Origin: Heterotrichella gracilis
Taxonomy: Eukaryota; Sar; Xanthophyceae; Tribonematales; Xanthonemataceae
Length of the DNA stretch: 23,930 nt
NCBI GenBank assembly: GCA_032358255.1
Contig: JAULBX010029102.1
Coordinates: 1 to 23,930, forward strand
Reading direction: 5' to 3'
This document shows, piece after piece, positions 1 through 10,500 of the stretch. Numbering within the stretch: position 1 is the stretch's first letter; each line of letters starts with the position of its first letter. The position numbers were made by a program, and so were the translations under genes. The notes beneath the pieces were generated by a model. It did no database searches. It saw nothing but the letters and a program-made list of their open reading frames with translations, and was not told where the DNA came from.

Positions 1-27
1 GTATCGGACCCCCATGTCCTTCAGCAA
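1..27 (-). repeat. Partial copy of the 150-242 exon, cut by the window edge
   Basis: The first 27 bases repeat the 171-197 segment with two or three differences. On the minus strand they encode LLKDMGVRY, the same nine residues as in the 150-242 exon. The copy continues beyond the left edge, so it could equally be the true exon and 150-242 the copy. Confidence 0.6.
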
Positions 28-149
28 TGTCAAGCACCCCCACCCCCACATTCACCGCCCCATCGCCCACCCCCACCGCCACCGCCACACCATTCAGCAG
101 CATCAACCACCACCACCACCACCGCCGCCTCCACCCTGCACCCACCCAC

Positions 150-242
150 CTGTGCCAGCCTGTCTGGGTCGTATCTGACCCCCATGTCTTTCAGCAGCTG
201 GGGCATCTCCGGAGTCATACTGGACATCTCCATGGCCTCAAA
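150..242 (-). CDS. Probable internal exon of an unidentified minus-strand gene
   Basis: Read on the minus strand, a 93-nt phase-0 exon of 31 codons lies between an acceptor (CTTGTCCAG) and a donor (CAG then GTGGGTGGG). The peptide starts FEAMEMSSMTPEMPQLLKD and ends RYDPDRLAQ. I do not recognise the family. Three partial copies of the same module lie close by (1-27, 321-372 and about 431-480). In two of these the minus-strand acceptor plus TTTGAGGC-like start is kept, and the differences in the 321-372 copy include several synonymous changes in this frame. The plus strand also has splice-like signals here (CTTTCAG at about 190, GTAAAT at about 258), so the strand is not certain. The rest of this gene would lie to the left of the window or in the repeat-filled DNA up to 1000. 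Confidence 0.4.
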
Positions 243-320
243 CTGGACAAGGCGGGGTAAATGTGAGGAGGCCGCAGGTGGCAGACAAATGAATGTGATC
301 ATGTGGGATTTAAGAGGGTG

Positions 321-480
321 GTACCAAGTGGGGCATTTCTGGAATCATACTGGACATCCCCGTTGCCTCAAACTGGAGACAAAAAGAAACTTAATGTGGG
401 GACCAAGGGTTGTAAATTGCGTGCGGTTTATGGGATCATACTAAACAGACCTGGGCATCTCCATCGCCTACAAACTGGGC
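321..480 (-). repeat. Two further degenerate copies of the 150-242 module
   Basis: Copy at 321-372: the minus strand keeps acceptor CTCCAG and encodes FEATGMSSMIPEMPH, followed by loss of similarity. Copy at about 431-480: the minus strand keeps an acceptor (CGCCCAG then TTTG) but is frameshifted and meets a stop. Both keep the segment next to the acceptor and lose the distal part of the exon, the same behaviour as the copies inside the ARF-GEF introns. Confidence 0.55.
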
Positions 481-496
481 GGGTGAGGTATTCTAG

Positions 497-983
497 GATG
501 ATGATTACAATGGAATCGGCATGAAGACATCAACGCAAACTGTAGCAACACGAGCACGAGTCAATGACATCCAGGCCGCTGTTAGCCTTGCCAAGGTGGG
601 ACCCTGCTTAACCCCCAAAGAAAACCTATCCATACACTGTCACAAACCCTCAGCCTGAAAACCCATCCCTGCAGAACCACACTCCTTGAGTTCTACACCG
701 CCACGCACTCATACCTTCTGCCCGCTCTCATTGAAGGATCACAAGTCGATGTCGTCATAGCTGATGTCCGTTTCATCCAGGTGGGACCCCGCGTGATCCC
801 CCACAGAAGCCCTAAACCCTACACTGCCATGCACCCCACATCTACACCCATCTAGCTGAACTACACTCTTACACCCTAACTAACCCACGCACCCATCCCT
901 TCTGCCCGCTCTCTGTGAAGAACCACGAGTCTATGTCATCATAGCCGCTGTCCGCTTTATCAAGGTGGGACCCCGTGTGTCCC
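497..983. repeat. Three diverged copies of an exon-like module (about 497-606, 675-800, 885-983)
   Basis: A module ending (plus strand) in AAG or CAG followed by GTGGGACC occurs three times, with ends near 595, 780 and 965. Plus-strand reading: 497-595 follows TTCTAG and encodes DDDYNGIGMKTSTQ... to SLAK; 675-780 follows CCCTGCAG and is open only in the frame TTLLEFYTATHSYLLPALIE... to VRFIQ; the third copy lacks an acceptor. Minus-strand reading: the third copy encodes LDKADSGYDDIDSWFFTESG, with an AAG GTATGAG-like donor kept in the middle copy, but the middle copy has a TGA. Which strand is coding cannot be settled from sequence. I recognise no family. The phases of the first two plus-strand pieces do not join unless an alternative acceptor at about 693 is used. 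Confidence 0.5.
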
Positions 984-1094
984 CCACTCCCCCCCCTGGG
1001 GGCGGCACTGGGCGCGAATCCGGTACCCCCCGCCCCCTGCCGCTGGGTTGCGGCTGATGGGGTGCCAGCTAGGCGGGCGCCATGGTACCCTAGC

Positions 1095-1450
1095 TTAGGG
1101 TTGGAGGCCGCGGGGTTGCTCCGCCTGCAGGGAATGTTGTGGTGGGTGGTGTGGTGGCGGTACAAGTGTGGGGGGCGAAAGCATATATTGGGAGATGCGT
1201 GTGGTGGTGGTGGTGGTTGCAATGCCCTGGCTTAGAGTTGACGCCGCCCTGGGAGGGTGTGTGTGTGGTGTGGGTATCGTGTGGTGCGGTGGGTTGTATG
1301 TGTTGGTGGGTGGCTGCAAGTAGTATGTGTGGTGTGTGCATGGTCTCTTGCAGTGTGGTGGTGGTGGTGGTGATGGTGGTGGTATTGGCGGTAGCAGTGG
1401 TGGGTGCACAGCTTGTGGTGCACGACTGGGTGGTGGGTGGACTCACCTCG
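1095..1450. repeat. GT/GGT-rich low-complexity tract
   Basis: Long runs of GTGGTGG and TGGTGG type, interrupted by TGTGTG, fill this stretch. The long frames in it on both strands are compositional (His/Thr/Pro or Val/Gly/Trp-rich) and do not look like protein. Similar tracts are found inside introns of the ARF-GEF (for example 4637-4673, 7638-7680, 9720-9780), which suggests this is intronic or intergenic. Confidence 0.7.
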
Positions 1451-1457
1451 CTTGCAG

Positions 1458-1570
1458 GTGCGTCCGTGCAAAAGGAGGAGTGCGGTGCCCACTGGTGCTT
1501 GCTGGAAACGCCTGGTGATGCAACGCCATCCCGGGGCTCAAAGACGTCATTAGAGGAGCCCCAGGCGTGA
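1458..1570 (+). CDS. Possible terminal exon of an upstream plus-strand gene
   Basis: A good acceptor (CTCGCTTGCAG ending at 1457) is followed by 113 nt open to a TGA at 1568-1570. It encodes a peptide that begins ASVQKEECGAHWCLLETPG and ends SLEEPQA. It needs a preceding exon that ends in phase 1. The DNA before it (1090-1450) is GT/GGT-rich low-complexity sequence that reads like a green-algal intron. No protein family is recognised, and it could be chance. Confidence 0.22.
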
Positions 1571-2251
1571 AACTAATTGGTGAAAAGTGAAACTAGTGGT
1601 TGCGGTGCTTTGGGGAATTCCGTCAGCTATTATGTGCGTTTCTAAGTGGCAGAGTGTTATACGAGCCTTATTTCACGTGTATTTATTGTAGTAGTACTGG
1701 CTGTTGAAGCTGTCGGGGTAGTAAATAAGGAGGGAGTGGGTACTGGGGTAGGAGTGTTTCAGAGGCCCACGTCAGCTCGTGGGGTGTATATGCATGCCGT
1801 TGGCGATGGGGCCGATAAGTGATCCTGAGGCTTGTCAGTGCACAGAAGAATACCTCTGAATATTGTGGTATGCTATTTTGTACAGTGGATTGCACCCACG
1901 TAGTTGAGAAGGTATCTTTGTTCTTCCCGCACAAGCAGAAGGGCCGCCGTCCACCGATGTCGGTGGTGCCGTCCATTCGACCACCGTTTTAGGGATCACC
2001 AATTGAGTGAACTCTCACATCGCCCATCAAAGAACCAACAAACCGTATCCAGGCCGCCTGTCCTTTGTCGCTTTGTGACACCGCCCGGCGCTGCTACCAA
2101 GCATCCAATGGTACTAGACGCTGAGCAGGTGTAGCCGTGATATGCATGCATTGCATGGGAGGAGTCCAATGCCATGGGGTTCTGCCCACGGTCAACGCAC
2201 TGTGGCTGTAACCACGTGATGAGACAACCCACATAAGCCCCAACAGACACG
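1571..2251. other. Intergenic DNA and presumed 5' region of the ARF-GEF
   Basis: I see no supported gene here. The long frames on both strands lack splice signals and recognisable protein. It must hold the promoter and 5' UTR of the ARF-GEF beginning at 2252, but I find no clear TATA box or other defined promoter motif. An in-frame TAA lies at 2234-2236. A TGTAA motif (2207-2211), the green-algal polyadenylation signal type, is only weak evidence for the end of an upstream transcript. Confidence 0.5.
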
Positions 2252-4568
2252 ATGGAGCCTCTCGCAGAGGAGGTGGAAGAGGAGGGCAGCGGTTCGATTC
2301 CTGAACCTGAATCCGAGCCTGCCCCACCACCCATGCCTCCTCGGCCCATCGTGAAGCCAGTGGCCATCAACTTCAAGGTGTTCATAGATGGCACGCTCGC
2401 GCAGCTCCAGAAGGACGCATCGGGGCGATCGAAGGAGCAGAAAGCCACCCGCGAGGCATGCAAGGCTTTCCAGGGTGCGTGGCACTTGCACAACCCCATT
2501 GTACATTGCCAGGGTTTGCACGCAAACATGCCCGTTGTATCGCAACCCTCTTGTCAGGCTTGCAGCAAGAGGCATTTTGCAGCTTAACTGGGCCTGTACT
2601 GTGCCCTGTTCTTTTGCCAGTTCCTTGCTGGATGCATAGCAGTTGCACCCATGCATGCCAATACAAGGGATGGGCATTGGGCAGGGTTTTGTTGCACAGC
2701 GCAGTCCAATTCTAGCTCGAGACGCAATCGGCAACCCAATGTCTGGCATTGTTCACTTGTGGCCTGGAAAACATAGTGCAAGGTCTTGACTCTGTGTCTC
2801 ACCTTGTCAATCGCTGTCAAGCAATTTTATCACAACCCTGTGGCAACAAACTATCTAGCAAGAGGGGTTGCATCTCTGCTCAGTTGGTGGATGGCCACCA
2901 CCCTTGTACCCTGGCAGTTCCTTACAAAAGTCTCAAAGGCACAACTGCACTGTGGGCTGTCACAACCCTGGATCATGATGCCATGTCATGTCAAGGGATC
3001 CTTGCTGCCTCAAGGCTCTGGCCGCATGCCCTTCCAGTGACTCGGTCGCGACCTCCGTTGTGCAACTATGTACCACATAACTGCCTAGTGTTCACCCTGG
3101 AATACCCACACCTACCTAACGTGCCCACACCCGCATATTATCATCCCACTTCCTGCTTGGTCTGTGGTCCAGCTAACGTTACCCTCCCCTGCAGACATGC
3201 TCCACTACCCGGAACCCGGCAAGGAGTTCAATACCGCGCCCCCATTGGAGGGAGATGTGCTAGAAAAGGTACCGAGCCGATTGTTTACACCCTACACCCT
3301 TGTTGGTCAGTGAAACCCCAGTGGATTATTTGTTGTTCTGTACAACCCCATTGAAGTAATTTGCCTTCAACCCCCAGCCTTGCCTGGCCCACTTGAACCT
3401 CCCCCGCCGCACCAGTCAAGCGCTTTCGTCCTCCAGTGTCCTCTCACCGACCCTAAACCCCAACCCCTACCCTGAGTCATCCATCTTGACCCTCGTGTCC
3501 CCCCCTGCAGCTCCTGAACGCCCTGCGACTAGCATGCACCAGCAACACGCCAAAGCTAGTGGAGGGGGCGCTGGGCTGCATGCACAAGCTGGTTGCCTAT
3601 GCCTACCTCCAGGGGGAGAACACTGCAAAAGGGGCGCTGGAGGACGGGACCACCATTGGACAGGTACGGGGCCACACCATGAACCTGCACTTGCTAATTT
3701 TCATGACGGCTATCATATTCATGGCTCCGTTTCGGTCAATCCATCTTGGGGCTGCAAGGACTAGTGGCGGATCGTTTCATTGTGTGTGGTGCCAGTGGTT
3801 ATTCTTGTCCCAGGTGGGATGCATGATGCATGCTGTAGTCTCCACACCCATGCTGCATTTTCAAGGGCGGGTTTCTTTCCTTGACCCAAAAAAGCCTTCT
3901 CCCTCTCCTCACCTGCTCCTGCAGCAAAAGCACCTCCTGCCCACTACAGCTGGTAAGAAAAAAATAAAAAACTACAGCTGGTAGTAGTGCAAATGCTCTC
4001 GAGTAATGTCAACCCCCTTCCACCCGCTGAAACCAATCCCTCCCTCCCCTGCCACACTTTCCACTCCCAAAACTTCACCCCACTATTACCTTTTCCTTCT
4101 CCTCACACCCAGGTAGTATCGCTCAACTGCCGCTGTGGAGAGAGCGCCTCCTACCCAGTCCAGCTGGCGGTGGTGCGATCCCTGCTCACCTATGTCACTG
4201 CGGAGCATTTCACGGTGCATGGGGATGCGCTCATGCAATCGGTGGGTGGATTGATGGTGGTGGTGGGGATGTGGGTTATTTTGCGCGCACTGCCCATCTA
4301 TACGCACTGTGTTCGGTGGTCGGATGGCGGGTGGGGTTTGGGGCTTGTCGGGGTTGTGTGTCGGGGGGTGGGGGGGGGCGTGGGTCGAGGCTGGCAATGA
4401 GGGATCAAACTGTAATGTGTCCCTAAATATCCCCCTCCCCTGCAGGTCCGCACCGTTTTCAACCTTGCTGTGGGATCGGACTCCCCAGACATCCAGCGCA
4501 CTGCACGCAACGCGCTGCTGCAAATGGTCAACACCATACTCAAGCGCGTCACCTCCTACGCACACATG
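2252..4568 (+). other. Exons 1-5: N-terminal DCB domain region of the ARF-GEF
   Basis: These five exons encode residues 1-234. After an acidic, proline-rich start (about 40 residues) the sequence [13 protein letters not shown] and the segment [20 protein letters not shown] match the start of the dimerisation and cyclophilin-binding (DCB) domain of BIG proteins. It continues through [13 protein letters not shown] and ends in the helical stretch [20 protein letters not shown]. In the family this all-helical region mediates dimerisation and regulatory contacts with the HUS domain. Exon 1 ends in phase 1 at 2474 (donor GTGCGT) and exon 2 restores an aspartate codon. The other junctions here are phase 0. 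Intron 1 (2475-3194, 720 bp) shows no other gene. Confidence 0.85.
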
Positions 4569-7500
4569 GTAAGGGGAGGAGATAGCACGCATGGCAGGAT
4601 GTGCCTGTTGCAGTTGTTGTTGTGGTGTTGGTGTAGTGGTGGAGGTGGTGGTGGTGGTGGTGGTGGTGGTGGGTGGCAATGTGGTGCTGCAGTCACCACC
4701 ATCATTGTAAAGCAGGGTCCCCTCCTACTTGCGCATGGTATGTACCTTGCTGTTATAATCACTGTGTTGCCGACTGAAGTAATCACAATGCTGCTTGCTC
4801 AAGTATTGTGTCTGAGAGGGCGCGATGCAAGCAGGGCATCCGGTTTGGTATTGACCCACGTTCATTAACAAAAGGCATACTGCGCCCTGAAAACTTGAAT
4901 GATTGGTCATATTGCGCTGTGTCAGGTAAGCATAGCTTGGCAGTATGCCCTGGTCATCACGCAGTGGCTCAATTGGCCTGCAGCTTTTACACGTGTGGCT
5001 CAATGCGCTGCAATGGGATTACAATCTCATTTTTATTCATTGAAAATAGTATTAAATTAGATATAAAGAAATATTCATATTTCTTTAATGTTTACTGCTG
5101 ATACCCTCCAGTACTTTACCTGACGCGTGAGGCTGTGCGTAAAGAATACCGCTGCTGGTGGGAAGGTGTGTCCATGGTGTGCGCACCAAGTGTGGGCTTT
5201 TGCTAGTGCTGAGTAATCAAATATTAACCAGTACCAGCCAAAGCACTCACCGATTTCGCAATCCATGGATACTTCTACTGTCCATCAGCTGTCTTCTCAC
5301 GCACATGCAGCTCTGACCACGCGCCTCAGGTGAGGGATTGCTGGGTATCAGCAGGGAAGGCGTGCGTGTGTGTGCGTGAGTATTTGGGTGTGGGCATGGG
5401 GAGGGGCGTGGGGATGGGCGTGGGCACAACTAGAAAAAAATGGGAATCAATATACTCTCTTTTTCACCAACACACAATCTGGTACCACCAATCTTTCATC
5501 TGAAGCGCGTGGCGGGGACTGCATGTGTGTGAAGAACACGACTAGTGGACTGGAAGTGTGCCCTATCATCGCAAAATCGGTGAGCGCTTTCGCTGACGCT
5601 GGGTGGGCGTGGGTGAACCAGTGCCAGCCAGTGGCAGCCAAAAGCACTCACCATGTTTTGCAGTCATAGGGCACACCTACCGTCCACCAGCGGTGTTCAT
5701 CCCTCGAGCAGCTCTCGCCACACACTCCAGGTAAAGGATTGTTGGGTATCAGCAGGGAAAACACATGTAAAAAAAAACGCATGAAGAACATGGCGAATGG
5801 ACTGTAAGTGTATACCATCACCGTGAAATCGGTGAGCGCTTTTGCTGACGCTGGATGGGCCTGGGTGAGTCTGGGTGAGCCAGTGTCAGCGAAAAAGCAC
5901 TCATCGATTCCGCGGTCATAGGGGTACACCTACCATCCACCAGCCGTGTTCTTTGCCTTCATGCAGCTCCCGCCATGCGCCTTAGGGGAAATATTGTTGG
6001 GTATCATCTGGTATCATCAAAAGAAATGAGTATAAATGCAATATGAATGCAGCGCATTTTGCTTATCAAATCCCGTTCTGTCAATACTACTTACCCAACC
6101 CCCCTCTGTGCCGTAGTCAAGTGAGAGCAGCGTTGCCTCGCGCATTAGTGCACCCAAGTAGCCAAGGTAACTATAATAGTAATAATCATGATGATAATAA
6201 TGCCTTTTATCTTCTCTCTCCCCCTGTGCCGCAGTCTCGTGAGAGCAGCGTTGCCTCGCGTGTCCACTCACTGTCAGACCTGCGCAAGCATGGGGCGGAC
6301 AGCGCGTCTCTGCCACAGGTGGGGTTTGTCGCGCATGGGGAGGGACGGAGTTTGGGGTGTGGAATAGGCAGTCTATGCATGCGGGGCGCGAGGTTTCAGT
6401 GTAAAGTTTGGGGTTTAGGGTTTGCATGCAACGAGTTTTGCTCAGCAGAAACTGGGCGGCTTGATTGGGTACTCATGAACGTCTTCCAGGCATGTTCCAA
6501 CTGCTCCTGCATTGTGCAGTGTAATACGCTGAAAGTCCCACACACCGTTGACCCCCAACCCCCATCCACCCCCCTTCCACCCACCACAGATTGAGGAGTC
6601 CCAGCAGGAGGAGCTGCGCGCCATGCTGGCAGCAGAAGCATCCACCCCCCCACCCTCCACCGCCGACGCCGCACCCCCACCCCCACCCCCGCCATTGCCG
6701 GACGTCGCAGTCCCCAAGGGGGGCCAAAAGTCGCCCCCGCCAAATGTGCTGCCCCCAGGGGAGTTTGCACCCCACGATCAGGAAGAAGGGGAGGGAGGGG
6801 AGGAGCAGGGGGGTGAAATTGACCCCTCCCCATTTGCCTCGGGGCGTCCACCCCTTGATGAGGGGATTGAACCCGGGTCCTCCTCTCAGGGCCTCGACCC
6901 AGGGTCGATCCCGCCTTTGAGCGAGGTCGGGGGTTCAACCCCGGAGGACCGCGGCTCCATCCCGCCCCTAAGCGAGGTGGCGGGATCGATGCTGGCGGGG
7001 GGGCACCCCGCGCTGCCCCCTGAAGCCAACGGTGGTGGTGGCGGCGGTGGTGGTGGTGGAGGAGGTGGTGTGGGGTCCCCTTCTGGCCGTGAGAGCCAGG
7101 TCAGAGCTGCTATGGTGGATATGCGCACCGCTGAGCTGGCATCCCTGGCGGAGCAGGCGGATATACGGTGCGCGCGAACCCCGGGGTCGCAATGGGTGCT
7201 GGTACCTCCAGTTGGCGCTTGGAAAACGTAAACGCAGGCGTTGGTACAAAACACTGTGTTTTTTCTCCCTGCCCTGCTACCGCCATGGTGGACATCGCAA
7301 CAAAGCATTTATAACATTTCTCAACATTTTCAAGCAAAAAATCTATTATAATACAAACCAACAACCAAATGCACTGAGGCCGTCCCCACTAACTGTACCC
7401 CCCACCCCCCGCAGCGGTCTGGAGAAAGCTATGGGATCTATCCCCAGTGGGGAGGACATACCCCCCACTGGTGACCTGGGGGGGGTGGGGGGTGGCGGCG

Positions 7501-10500
7501 GGCCTACGGTGCCCCCCAGCCCGCGAGATTTCCGGAGAATTATGATGCGGGAGCAGCGGGCGCGCACCTGGCGGCGCATGAACATCACCGAGCAGGACTG
7601 CCTGACGGTGCTGAGTGCCATGTGCAAGGTGGGGTGGCAGTGGTGGTGGTGGCGGCGGTGGGTGAGGGGGGGAGTGGTGGCGGTTGCGGGACTGGTGGTT
7701 GTCGTTAAGCGTGAGCAGCATCTGGCAGCGCAGGCACCTCACTAAGCCCACTAGTCTTAAGGAAAAGTGCTTACCTACCGCTGAGGGACACACGTCACCC
7801 CCACAATGCCTCCACACCAACAAACACCCCTCACTTACTTGCAGATGGCAGCGCGCGAAACTGGGTTTGGCGCCGTGGAAGCCTACATGCACCAAGGCAA
7901 GCTGCTGGCATTGGAGCTGCTGGAGCGTGTGCTCACATCCCCAGAGCACCACTGGGATGCGGTCCGTCCCGAGTTTGCCGGCCAGCTGCGGCAGCCCCTG
8001 TGCATCATGCTGCTGCGCAACTGCATGTCGCCGTATGACGAGGCGTTTGTGGTGCGTGGGGGGTGCGGGTGTGTGCACGGCAATGGTGGTGGTGATGGGT
8101 AGTGGGTGTGGTGGTATCTCTTGGTGTTTAATTGTAGTTTCTTGTGGGGATTTGACCTCTTCAAAGCACCACTGGGATGCGGTCCTTGCCGAGTTTGCCG
8201 GCCAGCTGCGGCAACCGCTGTGCATCATGCTGCTGCGCAACTGCATGTCGCCATACGATGAGGCGTTTGTGGTGCGTGGGGGGGTGCGTGGGGCAGCAGG
8301 GCACTGGTAGGGGTTGGGAGGCGGATGGTGGTGCTGACCTTGCCTGGTACCATTAGAATGTGCTTTGTGAGTGCGTGGGGTGGTGATGGCGACGGTGGTG
8401 GTGGCAGTGGCTCCCAATCAGTGCAGTGTGCAAGACTTAGGGCGGAGCTGAGGACACTCTATTTACCTGCTATTGCTGAGGTGCGAGATTTTAGGCAATC
8501 ATTAAAGCCGCACCTGTCACTGCAAAGGATTTGCACTGTGTTATTAATGACAAACATGTGCCTTGCAGTCTGCCGTGCGCCTTTTCACTGCGATAGTCTC
8601 CCAGCCGGTCCTGCGCGCGGGGCTCAAGGCTGAGCTGGGTGCACTGTACCCGCTCCTGCTGCTGAGGGTGTTGGAGGCGGAGAGGCCCCAAGCCACACAC
8701 ATGCTGGCGGTGGTCAAGGCGCTGCAGGGCATGTGCGCGCAACCGCAGCTGCTGGTAAGGACCGAAATCCTGCAGGAATTCTATAGATTTCCTGCGGAAA
8801 CCCTGGAGTAAGCATGTGCGTGCAGCCTCAGCTGCTGGTAAGCAGTGTCGCCCTAAAACTTGGCAGGAACCCTGCCAAATACCCTACAAATGCTTGTAAT
8901 TATGTGCACTTAATCTGTGCGCTTTTACTTTGACTGGTTTACAGGAAAGCTTATACAGTACATGCAAGCCTGGCTTTCCATTTACATGCGTTTTCAATTG
9001 TGTTGCTTCTCCCGCAGGTTGACATCTTTGTCAACTACGACTGCAGCCTGCAAGCGGCCAACCTGTATGAACGCACCCTGCGGGGCCTCACCCGCACCGC
9101 CACCCGCACCGACCTGGCGGCCCACATGGGGCCGGTGGGAGCTGCGGAGGTGGGCAAGGCTGCGGTGGGGGCTGTGCTGGAGGCGCTGCGGGCGCTGGAT
9201 GTGTGGTCGGGACCAATCAAGGTGGGTGGCTGTGTCCACAGAGTGGGGATGCAGCCCTTTTTTTGCATGTTTCCCTCCCATCCTTGGCCCTGTACGGTGC
9301 ATACACATACATATACATGTGCATACACATGCATATACACATACACGTCATTTGTATGTATGTACACTCATACATATAGGCACTTGTGTAGAGTACTCAT
9401 TACTGCTCGGTGCGACCAGCGCCTGGCGAATAGAGTGCTTTAATCAGAGTGATATGGCCAAATCGGGGCACATGACCATTGCGCTATGATCAAAGACTGA
9501 TCAGAGTTGAATGACCAGAGTGATATGTTTTCCAGTGCCTGCAGGACGCTGCAGTGGCTGCAGCATCCGCTGCGCAGTACGGCGGCGCCCCCCCCTCCCG
9601 CCCCCGCGTGCCCTCCCCCCCTGGCCCCCACCACACCCACGCCAAGCTGCAGGCAATCGAGACTGCAAAGGAGCGCAAGGCGGTGCTGGAGGCGGGGATA
9701 GTGGCGTTCAACAGGTGGGGATTGGGTGGTGTTGGAGGTGGGAGGTGGTGGTGGGGAGTGGGGGGTGGTGTGTGTGGCAAGGAGTGTGTGGACGGGCGTT
9801 TTTTTCTGTTCAATTTGGTGGGGTGGGTGGGGATGGAGGCTGCCAAAAAGGGGCGGGCGGTGCTCGAGCCAGGCATTGCCGCATTGAATAGGATAGGATC
9901 AGGGTGGGGTGGGCGGTGGGGATTGAGTATGTTCAATTGGTTCGGGGGTAAGTACGTACGTAAGTAAGTAAGTAAGTATTTGCTTTCCAGCTTTGAAGCC
10001 AGGTTGGTTCGGGGGTGGGGGTTTGATGTCTCGTTGCAACTTTGCCGCAGGAACCCTGTCAAGGGTTTGAAGGAGCTGATCGATTCGGGGGTGGTGCCTG
10101 ACCCCTCCCCCCAGGCAGCCGCATCATTCTTGCGGGAGCACCGGGCAAGGCTGGAGGCGGGGGCGGTGGGGGATTGCCTGGGCCACCACGACGAGTTCCA
10201 GGTGGGGCGGGTGGGGGGTGGCGTGGGGTGGATCTCCACAGGAGGGTTCTTGCGGGGATTTGGGCTTCTGTTTTGTGCTTGTGGTGGTATGGTGTTGGGA
10301 AATGGGGAGGGGGGTGGCTTGTTCCTGCGGGAGCACCGGGCAAGGCTGGAGGCAGGGGCGGTGGGGGATTGCCTGGGCCACCACGACGAGTTCCAGGTGG
10401 GTGGAATGGGGTGGGTGGGTGAGAGGCCATGACAGGCTGTATTGTGTTGGGGAGGGGGGCAAACTCACTCCCTGCGCCCTGTGTAGAGGATCGCCATCGC

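Larger units (their letters stand above)
7415..9221 (+). other. Exons 8-11: HUS domain of the ARF-GEF
   Basis: Residues 455-725. The homology-upstream-of-Sec7 (HUS) domain is recognised by [15 protein letters not shown], then [11 protein letters not shown], the segment [17 protein letters not shown], the helix [20 protein letters not shown], and the HUS box [20 protein letters not shown] at residues 658-677. The Asn-Tyr-Asp-Cys core (663-666) is the most conserved family signature outside Sec7 and contributes to DCB-HUS interaction. All four exons begin with good pyrimidine-AG acceptors; exons 9, 10 and 11 are flanked by phase-0 introns. Introns 9 and 10 contain partial copies of the preceding exon. 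Confidence 0.88.

Noticed and set aside
2192..2749. Long minus-strand open frame (185 codons) over exon 1 and intron 1
   Set aside because: It is antisense to a well-supported coding exon, has no family resemblance, and mirrors the GC-rich codon bias of the opposite strand.
2749..3354. 201-codon plus-strand open frame across intron 1 and exon 2
   Set aside because: The frame differs from the DCB frame of exon 2 and shows no recognisable protein. Splicing from 2474 to 3195 gives a consistent family match instead.
7389..8417. 342-codon minus-strand open frame
   Set aside because: It overlaps exons 8 and 9 antisense; its His/Pro/Thr-rich stretches come from GGT-rich introns, and it contains the mirrored exon 9 duplication rather than a new domain.
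9954..9978. GTAAG array considered as a CRISPR-like or regulatory repeat
   Set aside because: It is a simple tetranucleotide microsatellite without spacers. No CRISPR arrays or bacterial features are present.
9490..10239. 249-codon minus-strand open frame, Pro/Thr/Ser-rich
   Set aside because: It is antisense to the Sec7 exons 12-13, and its composition follows from G-rich plus-strand intron sequence.
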